NCBI GenBank assembly: GCA_020443425.1
Contig: JAGRIE010000038.1
Span: 1 to 37,750, forward strand
Length of the DNA: 37,750 bases
Direction: 5' to 3'
DNA from: Halioglobus sp.
GTDB lineage: Bacteria; Pseudomonadota; Gammaproteobacteria; Pseudomonadales; Halieaceae
Shown: one piece after another, positions 25,348-34,389 of the stretch
Layout: each line of letters begins with the position of its first letter
Numbering within the stretch: position 1 is the stretch's first letter
The notes under the pieces: generated by a model
What the model was told of the DNA's origin: nothing
Databases searched by the model: none
Seen by the model: only the letters and a program-made list of their open reading frames with translations
Position numbers and translations under genes: made by a program

Positions 25348-26491
25348 GCGAGTCTCGTTTCCCTATACTGTTTCTCAAAAACAGTTTCCCTTCCTCAGAT
25401 TTTCTTTCACAAACGCTATTCACGTGCTTCCAATCAATTGGATCCGACAGCAGCTCTAAAACTGATAAACCCGAACTCGCTACCAGTCTTTTTTCCAATC
25501 TGAATGTTCGTAAAAGTGAAGAAATTCTAGACGTACCTCGAATCGGATTATCGAGGGCAACAAACGGCTTATTGAAGATAATCGCAAACACACAGCCATG
25601 AAACGAATCCGTCACTACAAAACTCGCGTCTCTAAAACTCTGCAACCAATCTTCGACAGCTGGATACTGACAATCTACAAGGTTCTTGGGTTTGACCTTA
25701 TCTATTTTCTTATCCGGCTTTATCGAAAAACTGTCCACTCCAAGAGAATTTGCAACCTGATCAGCTAATCTTCGCTTCGCATCGGACACGTTCAACATGT
25801 ACACCAACACACCGGCATACTCATTACTTTTCGGCCTGGATTCGATCAGGGATGAATAGTCCTCCTTCTCAAGAAGCAGCGTGGGATCCACCACACACCT
25901 GGCGCCCGGGAAACCCAGAAAATCGCTACAGAGCGAAACGCCGGACTCCTCCCTCACCGACACAGCATCAAACTTGCTAAGAAGTCGCTGGCAGGCAGTA
26001 GTCGCAGCGGCATTGTATTCCCATTTATCGACGCCGAATGATGCTGCGTAGCTTATTCTGAGCGCATTGCTGCCAACATCATCAAGGAAATCCAGATAGT
26101 AGTTTAAAATACTCGGTGAATAGCGAGGGCGCCATACCTGATCACTGCCGACGATGAGCACATCAAAATCCTGTGATTGGTAATACCTGCGAATATCTCG
26201 CTCAGATGTTATGGTCTTCGAAAGCGACAAATATCTATCCCGGAAATCAACCAGATTACTAAATACAAATTCACGCTTCCGCTTTGTCGGCATTGACCTA
26301 ATCCGCCCCGACATCAGCCGCAGGAGATTTATCAGGTTTTTCTTCACCTCGGAAGCAATATTGTGTGGCGCACGGCGATCCAGGATCTCAACCTCACAGC
26401 CAATGCTGGCAAGGTATACCTGTAGGGCATACGCCTGCAACAAGCCACCATAGTTGTGCCCCAGTGGCTGAGTTAAGATTGATACTCTCAT
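25340..26491 (-). CDS. Polysaccharide pyruvyltransferase family protein
   Basis: A 383-residue protein of the family that adds pyruvate ketals to exopolysaccharide sugars using phosphoenolpyruvate. Visible landmarks are the N-terminal NYGGLLQAYAL, the DFDVLIVGSDQVWRP motif near residue 110, ISYAASFG, and the C-terminal VVTDSFHGCVFAIIFNKPFVAL, where the SFHG turn is diagnostic. The product would be a negatively charged glycan. It directly precedes and overlaps a GT2 gene, which suggests that both act on the same sugar unit. The start ATG at 26491 lies 52 bp after the stop of the phosphatase-like gene. Confidence 0.9.
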   Translation of the reverse strand: MRVSILTQPLGHNYGGLLQAYALQVYLASIGCEVEILDRRAPHNIASEVKKNLINLLRLMSGRIRSMPTKRKREFVFSNLVDFRDRYLSLSKTITSERDIRRYYQSQDFDVLIVGSDQVWRPRYSPSILNYYLDFLDDVGSNALRISYAASFGVDKWEYNAAATTACQRLLSKFDAVSVREESGVSLCSDFLGFPGARCVVDPTLLLEKEDYSSLIESRPKSNEYAGVLVYMLNVSDAKRRLADQVANSLGVDSFSIKPDKKIDKVKPKNLVDCQYPAVEDWLQSFRDASFVVTDSFHGCVFAIIFNKPFVALDNPIRGTSRISSLLRTFRLEKRLVASSGLSVLELLSDPIDWKHVNSVCERKSEEGKLFLRNSIGKRDSHG

Positions 26492-26543
26492 GCAACCTAG
26501 TATCCCAAAAACAAGATTGGCAAAGACCAGATCGAAAAATCGA

Positions 26544-28028
26544 TCAGGCAGAAAAGTGTCTGCAAATCATCCTGTATGCCAGTCGCAAATCAGCCGGATC
26601 ATCGTTTTCTATGCAGTTTTCAAGCGACTGGCTATAGACAAAAAGGGGATCACTGCCTTTCAGTCCGGTATAGGGATACCGGATGTTCGCGAGGTCCTCC
26701 CTCATCGGCCCAAGATTTTCATTCGGCTGTAAAAATGACTGTTTTCTACCAGAAAAATAGATGTTATCCGGCTTTTCTATTTTGATGTCCGGCATGAATC
26801 TCTCGTAGGCAGCACCGGGGAATGTCCGCCGGTAGGGCCGGGCGTACAACCTATGCTCCTGTGCCAGCGCGCCACGGTTAAAGCGCTCACAGAGTTCGTC
26901 GACCAAACCGTCGATTTGGCTGGCACCTTTGACCTTACCGGAAAACCTGTCTGCATCATTAATGAATATTCCTGCGAAATTACCGATTTCATAGAAAGTT
27001 CCAAATGCTCTGGTTCGCTTTTCTGAGAATTTGGTTATGGGTCGACGAATACGTGGAATCGATTTGGCCAAACCTCGTTTCACTTGATATCTATTAATTC
27101 CTCTTCTCAAAAGTCTTTTTATTCTGAAAAACTGGTTCTCCAGATAAGTTTTGTCAAAGAGATAACCTTCTTCTCGTAACCATGTATCAATATTCCCCTC
27201 ATATTCAAACAATGCCGTGCTGTGATCTGCTAGAAAAAAATAACTTTCCGGCTTGAGCGCCTCGAAGATTTCTCTCACGCAGGTATCGATATGCTTGTAA
27301 TGCTCTATGATTTTCTCCTGCACGCTATTCTTCGGTGAGAAATCCCTCCGTTGGCGGGCGGACTCCTGGATTGCTTGGATACAGGACTCGATCTCCTCTC
27401 TGGCGAGATACTGAACTTCTGTCGTGATCCTGAAACAATGGAAACCAAAATCCGGATCCTCACGCCCAGACAGCTCTATAAAGGTGTTTTTCTGCGCGTC
27501 TTGGGCGTGATTAATTTTGTCGAGGAACTCCGAGAACGTCTTCGTACCGGAAGGCAGCCTCACATCAAACACATAGCCGTTTCTGTCCAGCACTGCTTTG
27601 TACTTGCGCGGGTAGACCATTGTATCGGGGATCGAACCATCGGCCTTTATACCGCCACCACCGCCGGCAATCACGAAGCCGTTAACCGCGTCTGCCGGCC
27701 CGGTAGTCGGCACATTGCAGAATCCCACTGAGACACCCGCTTTATTCAATCTTTGCCAGAGCACTTCCGACCCGGCATTACTGATCATGTCATCCTTGGA
27801 ATAGGACGCAGAAAAATCGTAACTTCCGTCATTCAGCGGCATTAAATAGAATGCCTTGTTATCGGCGGCCTGTTCGCCCGTTAGTATCTCCGCCCAGCCA
27901 CGGCTGATCAGGTCTTCCTCCAGCTTTCGACTATGCGCCCCGGAAAAAAGCGCCTGGACGAAAGGCATCGGCATCGAATCCAGAATGTGCTTTGTGCCCC
28001 CATCTATCCCAATAACCAGCAGTTTCAT
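26544..28028 (-). CDS. Alkaline-phosphatase-superfamily (phosphodiesterase/nucleotide pyrophosphatase-like) protein
   Basis: A 494-residue protein beginning MKLLVIGIDGGTKHILD, the first metal-binding strand of the type I phosphodiesterase/AlkP fold. The region RGWAEILTG replaces the usual Thr/Ser nucleophile loop, and PESYFFLADHST supplies the later Asp-His metal pair. There is no signal peptide, so it is probably cytoplasmic. GT-cluster members of this superfamily are poorly characterised; they may hydrolyse or transfer phosphate-linked groups, which would fit a glycan carrying glycerol phosphate. A GAGGT lies 5 nt before the ATG at 28028. Confidence 0.78.
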   Translation of the reverse strand: MKLLVIGIDGGTKHILDSMPMPFVQALFSGAHSRKLEEDLISRGWAEILTGEQAADNKAFYLMPLNDGSYDFSASYSKDDMISNAGSEVLWQRLNKAGVSVGFCNVPTTGPADAVNGFVIAGGGGGIKADGSIPDTMVYPRKYKAVLDRNGYVFDVRLPSGTKTFSEFLDKINHAQDAQKNTFIELSGREDPDFGFHCFRITTEVQYLAREEIESCIQAIQESARQRRDFSPKNSVQEKIIEHYKHIDTCVREIFEALKPESYFFLADHSTALFEYEGNIDTWLREEGYLFDKTYLENQFFRIKRLLRRGINRYQVKRGLAKSIPRIRRPITKFSEKRTRAFGTFYEIGNFAGIFINDADRFSGKVKGASQIDGLVDELCERFNRGALAQEHRLYARPYRRTFPGAAYERFMPDIKIEKPDNIYFSGRKQSFLQPNENLGPMREDLANIRYPYTGLKGSDPLFVYSQSLENCIENDDPADLRLAYRMICRHFSA

Positions 28029-28147
28029 TGTTTACCTCTAAGTTGATTGTAATTGTCAATACACCATCATCTGACTAGGCAAAATTTCTCGGGTGCTTGA
28101 TATTGTGTTCGTAAACACCTGTAAGCACGGCTTTGCGTCCATTATTG

Positions 28148-29647
28148 TCAAACCCTCCTCCAAATTGGATCAAGCAAAGACTTGATCTCAAATATTTCCG
28201 CACGTAAAACGCGCATGGATAGAGACAAGGCCAAGTAGATACACGCACTCACGAATCCACAGATAGCCAACCCAAGTAGCGGATTGCCAATTTCCAGAAT
28301 CGTCCGAACAACGACCAGTGAGGTTGCCGTTACAGTGGCTACAATTAGTATCGGCAACAGGCCGGCCACATACTCCTTGAAGGTAACAGGCAGATGCCTG
28401 CTCGAATAGTAGAGGAACAGTGGCACACGGACAAACAAGCCTGAAAGCGCGAAAGCCGCTATCACTCCAGACACACCCCAGAGCATGCCAACCAGAAGAG
28501 AGGTGAGCAGTATGCCAAGGGTTATAAACCTCCAGTACAGGAGTGCTCTGGCCGCCCCAGCGGCAATCAGCGTCACTGCTGTGAAAGTGGTAATAGGAGT
28601 CACAAAGGTGAATACGGAGAGAAACTGGAACACCTGGACAGTTTCACCCCAGCCGGAGCCGAGCACGACAGCGACAATCCAATCCGCCATCACCACCATA
28701 TTTATCGTAAAAAACATGGTCACCAACGCAATCTTCCTGACTGACCCCGTGATAACCCTGCGCAACTTGATAGGGTCATCCGCCACTCTGGACAGCGTGG
28801 GTTGCAGCACTTTTATGACTGGCGGCATCAGTTGGCGCGATGGCATCGACGTCAGCGTTTGCGCCCTATTGAATATCCCCGCAACTTGCGCACCGCCTAT
28901 ATACCCGACAAAGAAGGGTGTCGCATTGGAAACAAAGTAGCCCACGAAATCAGCTCCGGTGAGATTCAATCCAAAGGCGACCAAAGGCCTGATCCCCGTA
29001 CCGCGAGAAATGAATGAGGGCCGCCAGGACAGCGCCAGCCAGCGCGAGCACATTTGTATAGCCGCAGTCGCAACACTGAGCACGACCAGCGCCCAGTATC
29101 CAAGCCCGTAGACTGCGGCTGCAATACCCGCGCCAATGCCCCCGGACACTGAGAGTATGTCTATTACTGCAATTGCCTTGAATCTCATCTGTCGCCTGAG
29201 CAGTGCATCGTGCTGAACAGATATGCCGCTCATCAGAAAAGTGACGCTCAATGCGATCACTATTCCCGTCAGTTGCGGCTCGCCATAGAGAGCCGCGATC
29301 GCCGGAGCAATCAATACGGAGAACAAGGCGAGCAACAGACCCAGAGCGGCATTTATCCAGAACAAATTTGAAACCTGTTGGTGCGTAATGTCCTTTCTCT
29401 GGATCGTCGCCATGGATAGACCGCCATCCACCAGCGACTGAATCAGCCCAGTGAAGACCGTTACCATTGCGACAAGCCCAAAATCTGTTGGGTTCAGCAA
29501 GCGCGCCAATGTGGTAATGGAGATGATCTGCAGAACCAGCTTGAATACCTGGGCAGACACCGTGATGCCCATGCTTTTTACGGCACGGGACTTCAGACCA
29601 TTGGCCAGATGTTCGGTTTGGAAGGGGTCGGCGCCAGTCTTCCTCAC
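28148..29647 (-). CDS. Wzx-type polysaccharide flippase (MOP superfamily)
   Basis: A 499-residue integral membrane protein with about 14 predicted helices throughout and the MOP-type motifs near the start (SITTLARLLNPTDFGLVAMVTVF) seen in the Polysacc_synt_3 / WzxC group. It should move the undecaprenyl-linked repeat unit across the inner membrane. The start is a GTG at 29647 with GGAG 6 nt upstream (complement of 29654-29657). The gene is first in the minus-strand glycan series and probably its promoter-proximal gene. GC content is closer to that of the flanking core genes than in the 20-26 kb stretch. Confidence 0.9.
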   Translation of the reverse strand: MRKTGADPFQTEHLANGLKSRAVKSMGITVSAQVFKLVLQIISITTLARLLNPTDFGLVAMVTVFTGLIQSLVDGGLSMATIQRKDITHQQVSNLFWINAALGLLLALFSVLIAPAIAALYGEPQLTGIVIALSVTFLMSGISVQHDALLRRQMRFKAIAVIDILSVSGGIGAGIAAAVYGLGYWALVVLSVATAAIQMCSRWLALSWRPSFISRGTGIRPLVAFGLNLTGADFVGYFVSNATPFFVGYIGGAQVAGIFNRAQTLTSMPSRQLMPPVIKVLQPTLSRVADDPIKLRRVITGSVRKIALVTMFFTINMVVMADWIVAVVLGSGWGETVQVFQFLSVFTFVTPITTFTAVTLIAAGAARALLYWRFITLGILLTSLLVGMLWGVSGVIAAFALSGLFVRVPLFLYYSSRHLPVTFKEYVAGLLPILIVATVTATSLVVVRTILEIGNPLLGLAICGFVSACIYLALSLSMRVLRAEIFEIKSLLDPIWRRV

Positions 29648-29664
29648 GTTAGGCTCCGGGCTGA

Positions 29665-29693
29665 GCCATAGTACGGTCTAAAGTTTGATTCAA
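29665..29693 (-). promoter_or_regulatory. Candidate promoter of the minus-strand glycan operon
   Basis: On the minus strand TTGAAT (29688-29693) and TATGGC (29665-29670) are 17 bp apart, close upstream of the flippase start. Both hexamers match partially. Confidence 0.3.
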
Positions 29694-29882
29694 ACTGATT
29701 TCCGCCCATAGTGAATCGCAAAGCAAACCCGGCTCCCACCACCCGGGTTGACGATGGCAAGTTCGGGGGAGTGGCAATCTGGCAGCGCCATCAAGGTGAT
29801 TGGGCCCGGCCGAAATCGACTTCATACACATCCCAAATTCGATTAGTATGGCTCTCCACTCCAGCCCTTAGACATCATGCTC

Positions 29883-29911
29883 GCGACAGTTCAGACAGAC
29901 ACAATTATTAT
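29883..29911 (+). promoter_or_regulatory. Candidate sigma-70 promoter of xseB-ispA
   Basis: GCGACA (29883-29888) and TATTAT (29906-29911) are separated by exactly 17 bp. The -10 box matches consensus at five of six positions. It would start transcription only about 6 nt before the xseB ATG, giving a very short leader. Confidence 0.4.
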
Positions 29912-29923
29912 GGAATCCAAGTT

Positions 29924-30184
29924 ATGAGTACCCAGAAAAAGAAGGCTACGCACGACCGTCCTGCTATCGAATCTACCATGAAATCGATAGAAACACTTCT
30001 GGAAAAGCTCGACAATAGTGACACCCCGCTTGATCAGTCTTTGCTGGCCTTTGAGGAAGGTATTCAATTAATCCGCATGGCGCAGAAGCAACTCTCTGAA
30101 GCTGAGCAGAAAGTTCAACTTCTGGTGGAGCAGGACGGAGCACCCACAAGCACCGATATGAACCTGGATGAGAGCGCCGAGTGA
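29924..30184 (+). CDS. xseB: Exodeoxyribonuclease VII small subunit
   Basis: An 86-residue protein with the helical XseB core: IESTMKSIETLLEKLDNSDTPLDQSLLAFEEGIQLIRMAQKQL, where the LE-aLE spacing is characteristic. Several copies bind the large subunit XseA, and the complex degrades single-stranded DNA. The start at 29924 (MSTQKKK) gives the family's usual length; the open frame upstream has no similarity. The stop overlaps the ispA GTG start by 4 nt, the standard gammaproteobacterial arrangement. Confidence 0.93.
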   Translation: MSTQKKKATHDRPAIESTMKSIETLLEKLDNSDTPLDQSLLAFEEGIQLIRMAQKQLSEAEQKVQLLVEQDGAPTSTDMNLDESAE

Positions 30185-31083
30185 CCGTTACGTTTTCAAG
30201 TTTCCTAGCGCATTGCCAGGCTAAAAGCCTCCGACCATTGCAGCCAATTCCCGGCGACACATCCCCGGAACATATGGGTTTACTGCCAGTATTTTTCGAG
30301 GCGTCCGAGTACTCTCTGGAACTGGGAGGCAAGCGCATACGCCCCACACTGTGCTATGCCGCAGCATGCAGCCTGGGCTCGCTGGAAACCGAGTCTATCG
30401 ATCTGGTGGCGGGCGCCCTCGAACTCATCCACACCTACTCCCTGATCCACGACGATCTCCCCGCCATGGACGACGATGACCTGCGCCGTGGCAAGCCCAG
30501 CCTGCACAAAGCCTATGACGAGGCCACCGCCATCCTGGTGGGGGACGGGCTGCAGGCCCGCGCGTTCGAGCTGCTGGCGGATGCGCCGGGGCTCAGCGCG
30601 GAACAGCGCATCGCCATGGTGAAAGTGCTGGCCCAGGCCGCGGGCCCTGCGGGTATGGTGGGCGGGCAGTTCATCGATATCCAGGCCACCGGCTCCGACA
30701 TGACGCTGGAGCAACTGGTGTCCATGCACTCCCTGAAAACCGGGGCGCTGATTCGCGCCTCGCTGGCGCTGGGGGGCATCGCCGCCGGCGGCAGTGAGCG
30801 GGAATTGGGCGCGCTGGATGAATACGGCACGCATATCGGGCTGGCGTTTCAGGTGGTGGACGACATCCTCGATGTCGAGGGCGACACGGAAAAGCTGGGT
30901 AAAACCCAGGGCAAGGACAGTGAGGCCAACAAACCGACCTATGTCAAACTGCTGGGGCTGGACGGAGCGAAAGCGGAGGCGCAGCGACTGCTGGCGTCGG
31001 CACTGGCGGCGCTGGACGGCTTCGGGGAGTCCGCTGATCTACTGCGCGACCTGGCGCGGTATATCGTCGAGCGGGACCGCTGA
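30181..31083 (+). CDS. ispA: Farnesyl diphosphate synthase (polyprenyl synthetase)
   Basis: A 300-residue all-alpha prenyltransferase that condenses dimethylallyl and isopentenyl diphosphates to farnesyl diphosphate. The first Asp-rich motif DDLPAMDDDDLRRG (near residue 95) and the second, FQVVDDILD (near 225), bind Mg and diphosphate; GGKRIRP lies at residues 48-54. The GTG start at 30181 overlaps the xseB stop (GTGA). dxs, which usually follows it in the operon, is absent here and lies 13 kb upstream; the next gene is ribA on the opposite strand. Confidence 0.95.
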   Translation: MTVTFSSFLAHCQAKSLRPLQPIPGDTSPEHMGLLPVFFEASEYSLELGGKRIRPTLCYAAACSLGSLETESIDLVAGALELIHTYSLIHDDLPAMDDDDLRRGKPSLHKAYDEATAILVGDGLQARAFELLADAPGLSAEQRIAMVKVLAQAAGPAGMVGGQFIDIQATGSDMTLEQLVSMHSLKTGALIRASLALGGIAAGGSERELGALDEYGTHIGLAFQVVDDILDVEGDTEKLGKTQGKDSEANKPTYVKLLGLDGAKAEAQRLLASALAALDGFGESADLLRDLARYIVERDR

Positions 31084-31108
31084 CCGCCGGCCACCCAGGG
31101 ACTGCCCT

Positions 31109-31127
31109 AGGGCGGCAAGCCTGCCCT
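31109..31127. terminator. GC-rich hairpin between convergent ispA and ribA
   Basis: AGGGCGG and CTGCCCT pair across a CAAGC loop (one G-T pair), with the inner arm touching the ribA stop. A further CTGG/CCAG repeat follows. No T-run is present, so an intrinsic terminator is only possible. Confidence 0.3.
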
Positions 31128-31734
31128 ACTGGCTGCCAGCCTCAAACATATGCCCGAGTTTTCCCGCCTTGGTCAGCAGGTATTTCTCATTGTGGGGGTT
31201 GCTGTCGGTGTGCAGTGGAATGCGCTCCACCACGTGCACACCCTGTTCCTCCAGCGCGGTGACCTTGCGGGGGTTGTTGGTCATTAATCGCACAGATGTG
31301 ATACCCAGGTGCTCCGCCATCACCTTCAACATGCTGTAATCACGCATATCGGCACCAAAACCCAGCTGCTCATTGGCCTCTACGGTATCAGCGCCGGCAT
31401 CCTGCAATTTGTAGGCCTTGATCTTGTTGAGCAGCCCGATGCCGCGCCCTTCCTGGCGCAGGTAGAAAATGGCCCCGCGGCCTTCTTTGGCGATCGCCTC
31501 AAGCGCTGCGTGCAACTGGTTGCCGCAGTCGCAGCGCATGCTGAACAGGGCATCACCCGTCAGGCACTCTGAATGTATACGCGCCAGCACCGGCTCGCCA
31601 TCACCGACATCGCCCATGGTGAGAACAACGTGCTCTTTATTGAACTCGGTGTCCTCAAAACCGTGAATATCGAACTCTCCCCAGACAGTGGGGAGGCGGG
31701 AGGATTCTATGTACCGTACAGCCACGCGAGTCAT
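31126..31734 (-). CDS. ribA: GTP cyclohydrolase II
   Basis: A 202-residue enzyme that opens GTP to start riboflavin synthesis. The zinc site is intact: the Cys of [18 protein letters not shown] with C-x10-C-x-C spacing. The catalytic region [18 protein letters not shown] and the GTP-binding [12 protein letters not shown] and LMTNNPRKV motifs are all present. This matters because the RibBA-like protein at 34.9-36.0 kb has lost these residues, so this gene is probably the working RibA. It is convergent with ispA. Confidence 0.95.
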   Translation of the reverse strand: MTRVAVRYIESSRLPTVWGEFDIHGFEDTEFNKEHVVLTMGDVGDGEPVLARIHSECLTGDALFSMRCDCGNQLHAALEAIAKEGRGAIFYLRQEGRGIGLLNKIKAYKLQDAGADTVEANEQLGFGADMRDYSMLKVMAEHLGITSVRLMTNNPRKVTALEEQGVHVVERIPLHTDSNPHNEKYLLTKAGKLGHMFEAGSQ

Positions 31735-31790
31735 CCGTCAGAAAAGGGCGGGTATTCTACCAGTAATCCGCCGCGAGGGGTGAGGAATGA

Positions 31791-32441
31791 CTAATGGCTC
31801 CTTGACAGTGAGAGAATTCCGTTGTGCTCCTGCAGCTTGACGTGCCGCAGGAAGCTCATACCCAATAAAATGGTGGTGGGATACGCGCCGTCGACCACCA
31901 TCGCTGGCACATTGTTGACCTCGATTTCACCGACGACGACTGACTGCAGGGTGATGGCGTGTGCAGCCGTCCTGCCGCCGGCGGTCTCGACGATAGTGGG
32001 CGTGCCGGCGCTGTAATCGATATTCATGCTGGCGGCCTTGTCGGCGCTGATCGCCACAGCATTGGCGCCGGTATCCACCAGCACCAGGGTGCTGTGACCG
32101 TTGATGCTGGCCGTGGTCTGGTACTGCATTGCGGCATCGCGCACGATAGTGACGAGCTGCTCCTCACGCGCCTGGTAGGCCGTACCTACGCGGCGCGACA
32201 GTCCCAGCGTCTGCGCCTGCCCGTCGATCTCCACGGTCGCCGCGGCGGGCTGTGTCGCCACCAGGGTGACGCCATCGGCGGACTCCCCCACGCGCAGGGT
32301 CTGGCGCTTGCCATTGATCATCAGCACCGCCGTAGTCCCCAGCAGCGCCTCCACCTCTACCGGCACCGTTTCGGCTGTCGCAGGTTGCACAGCCAGCAGC
32401 GCACAGGTCGTCGCCAGTATCGCGGCCAGTCTTATCGGCAT
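31791..32441 (-). CDS. Periplasmic retropepsin-like aspartic protease
   Basis: A 216-residue protein with a signal peptide (MPIRLAAILATTCALLAVQP, cut near TAE), so it is probably periplasmic. The C-terminal 120 residues are a clan AA retropepsin domain: LVLVDTGANAVAIS holds the catalytic Asp-Thr-Gly, and ILLGMSFLRHVKL is the C-terminal flap strand region. Such proteins work as homodimers. The N-terminal 90 residues form a small beta-rich domain typical of TIGR02281-like members. Its target is unknown. It lies between ribA and pgpA, 18 bp from the pgpA stop, so it may be the tail of the rib-nusB-thiL-pgpA operon. Confidence 0.88.
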   Translation of the reverse strand: MPIRLAAILATTCALLAVQPATAETVPVEVEALLGTTAVLMINGKRQTLRVGESADGVTLVATQPAAATVEIDGQAQTLGLSRRVGTAYQAREEQLVTIVRDAAMQYQTTASINGHSTLVLVDTGANAVAISADKAASMNIDYSAGTPTIVETAGGRTAAHAITLQSVVVGEIEVNNVPAMVVDGAYPTTILLGMSFLRHVKLQEHNGILSLSRSH

Positions 32442-32459
32442 ACGCCCTCTCCCCTGTTT

Positions 32460-32960
32460 CTACACCAGGCGCCACACGATGTGCAGCGTCACACAGGCCA
32501 TCACGCCGGCCAGTATGTCATCGATCATGATACCGAAGCCGCCGCCGACCCTGCGGTCCAGCACACTGATCGGCCACGGTTTTACAATATCGAACAGCCG
32601 GAACAGGACAAACCCGGCGAGCACCCATCCCCAATCCGGCGGCAGTGCCCACAGGGTGATCCAGAAACCGACGAACTCGTCCCAGACAATGCCCGGGTGG
32701 TCGTGAACCTGCAATTGCCGACTGGCCGCACCACAGATCCAGATACCCGCCAGCGCCGCCAGCAGCACCACAGCGGTGTAGTGCAGCAGGCTCCACTGCG
32801 CGATCAGCAGATAGAGCGGGATGGCCACCAGTGTGCCAGCCGTGCCGGGCGCTTTCGGGGACAGGCCGCTGCCGAAGCCGAAGGCCAGGAACTGCACCGG
32901 ATGGCGCCTGAAATCAGGTGCGGGGTGTGTGGTGGACGTGTCTGCTGTCGGTGCTGGCAT
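32460..32960 (-). CDS. pgpA: Phosphatidylglycerophosphatase A
   Basis: A 166-residue membrane enzyme that dephosphorylates phosphatidylglycerol phosphate to phosphatidylglycerol. The family residues are visible: SGLSPKAPGTAGTL near the N-terminus, the acidic WDEFVGFWIT, LFRLFDIVKPWPI and DRRVGGGFGIMIDDILAG. About four membrane helices. It follows thiL at a gap of 47 bp, the usual gammaproteobacterial order (nusB-thiL-pgpA). Confidence 0.94.
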   Translation of the reverse strand: MPAPTADTSTTHPAPDFRRHPVQFLAFGFGSGLSPKAPGTAGTLVAIPLYLLIAQWSLLHYTAVVLLAALAGIWICGAASRQLQVHDHPGIVWDEFVGFWITLWALPPDWGWVLAGFVLFRLFDIVKPWPISVLDRRVGGGFGIMIDDILAGVMACVTLHIVWRLV

Positions 32961-33007
32961 GGTTGTATCCGGATCGGTTCATCGCAGTGGCTGGCGCGCC
33001 AGGGCGC

Positions 33008-33937
33008 TCAATCGCCGGTAAAATGCTGGTAGCCGGTGGGCGCATCCATCGCCAGGTCGCAATCCACGCCCGCGCCCGCCTCCACCCGGCCGACCCGCGT
33101 CGTACCTGCAGGCGCCGTGCTCCCCGCCGGCAGGCAGAAACACAGCTCGTAATTGTCGCCGCCGGTCAGCGCCCAGCGCATAATAGTCTCCCGATTCTGG
33201 TGCGAGCACAATGCGGGTGACAGCGGCAGCCTGGCGGCCTCAATGCTGAGCCTGACACCGCTGGCCGCCGCGATATGCGCCGCGTCCGCCAGCAGGCCAT
33301 CGGAGATATCGATCGCAGCCGTAGCCAGCCCCAGCAGTTCCCGGCCCAGGTCGAGCCTGGCCGTGGGGCGATTGAAGCGCCGCAGCAGGTACTCCGTGTG
33401 ATCGGGCTCGGGCCGCCACTGCTGCTGCAGGATTGCCAGCGCACCGGCCGCATCGCCGAGGGTGCCGGATACATACACCTCGTCACCGACCCGGGCGCCG
33501 CTGCGCAACAGCGCCTGCGCCATCGGCAGCGCGCCCAGCACCTGCACCGAAATCGACAGCGGGCCGCGCGTGGTATCACCGCCGATCAACGGCAGGCTGT
33601 ACTCCGACACTGCCGCCGCCAGACCCTCGCTGAACGCGTGCAGCCACAGTTCGTCTGTGTCCGGCAGCGTGAGTGCGACCGTCATCCCGAGAGGCCTGGC
33701 GCCCATCGCCGCCAGGTCGCTGGCCGCGGTGGCGACCGCGCGGTAGCCGATGTCCTCGGGAAAACTGTCCTCGGGAAAATGCACACCGGCGACCATGGTG
33801 TCCACCGAGGTCGCGAGGCGCTCGCCGGCCTCCAGTCGCACAATGGCACAGTCATCGCCCACCGAGAGATCGACAGCGGCGCCGCCACCGAGATGGGAGA
33901 AATAGCGGTAGATCAGCGGGAATTCAGCGAGCGGCAT
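33008..33937 (-). CDS. thiL: Thiamine-monophosphate kinase
   Basis: A 309-residue PurM-like ATP-dependent kinase that makes thiamine diphosphate, the cofactor of Dxs among others. Landmarks: LSVGDDCAIVRL near residue 25, SVDTMVAGVHFPED, YRAVATAASDLAAMGARPLG, LIGGDTTRGPLSISV, and AIDISDGLLADAAHI. The start ATG shares one base with the stop of nusB (TGATG), so the two are coupled. Confidence 0.95.
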   Translation of the reverse strand: MPLAEFPLIYRYFSHLGGGAAVDLSVGDDCAIVRLEAGERLATSVDTMVAGVHFPEDSFPEDIGYRAVATAASDLAAMGARPLGMTVALTLPDTDELWLHAFSEGLAAAVSEYSLPLIGGDTTRGPLSISVQVLGALPMAQALLRSGARVGDEVYVSGTLGDAAGALAILQQQWRPEPDHTEYLLRRFNRPTARLDLGRELLGLATAAIDISDGLLADAAHIAAASGVRLSIEAARLPLSPALCSHQNRETIMRWALTGGDNYELCFCLPAGSTAPAGTTRVGRVEAGAGVDCDLAMDAPTGYQHFTGD

Positions 33938-34389
33938 CAGGATGCGGCGTCGACTTCAACCTTGCGCAGCTCCCTGGCGGCCTTGTCCAGCACACCGTTG
34001 ACATACTTGTGGCTGTCGGTGGCACCAAACTTTTTCGCCAGCGCCACCTCTTCGTTGATGACGACCTTGTACGGCACATCGATGCGATGTTTCAGTTCGT
34101 ACATGCCCATGCGCAGCAGGGCGCGCTCGACGGGGCCAAGATCGTCCAGCTTGCGGTCCAGCAGCGGCTCCATCGCCGCGTCGAGTTCATCGACACAGGC
34201 CGGCACACCGTGCAGCAGGGCCTGGAAATACTCCAGGTCGACATGGGCAAAGTCGTAGTCGGCGCGGAACTCGGCCTCGATGTCCGTCAGCGACGCGCCG
34301 GCCATCTGCCATTGGTACAGCGCCTGCATACCATAGTGCCGGGCCTTGCGGCGCTCGGCGGCGAGCGTATTGTGCACGGGTTTATTCAT
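33937..34389 (-). CDS. nusB: Transcription antitermination factor NusB
   Basis: A 150-residue all-helical RNA-binding protein that, with S10 (NusE), recognises boxA in rRNA leader transcripts. Matching features are the basic N-terminal [40 protein letters not shown] and the ending [18 protein letters not shown]. The ATG follows the ribH TGA directly, with no spacer. Confidence 0.95.
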   Translation of the reverse strand: MNKPVHNTLAAERRKARHYGMQALYQWQMAGASLTDIEAEFRADYDFAHVDLEYFQALLHGVPACVDELDAAMEPLLDRKLDDLGPVERALLRMGMYELKHRIDVPYKVVINEEVALAKKFGATDSHKYVNGVLDKAARELRKVEVDAAS

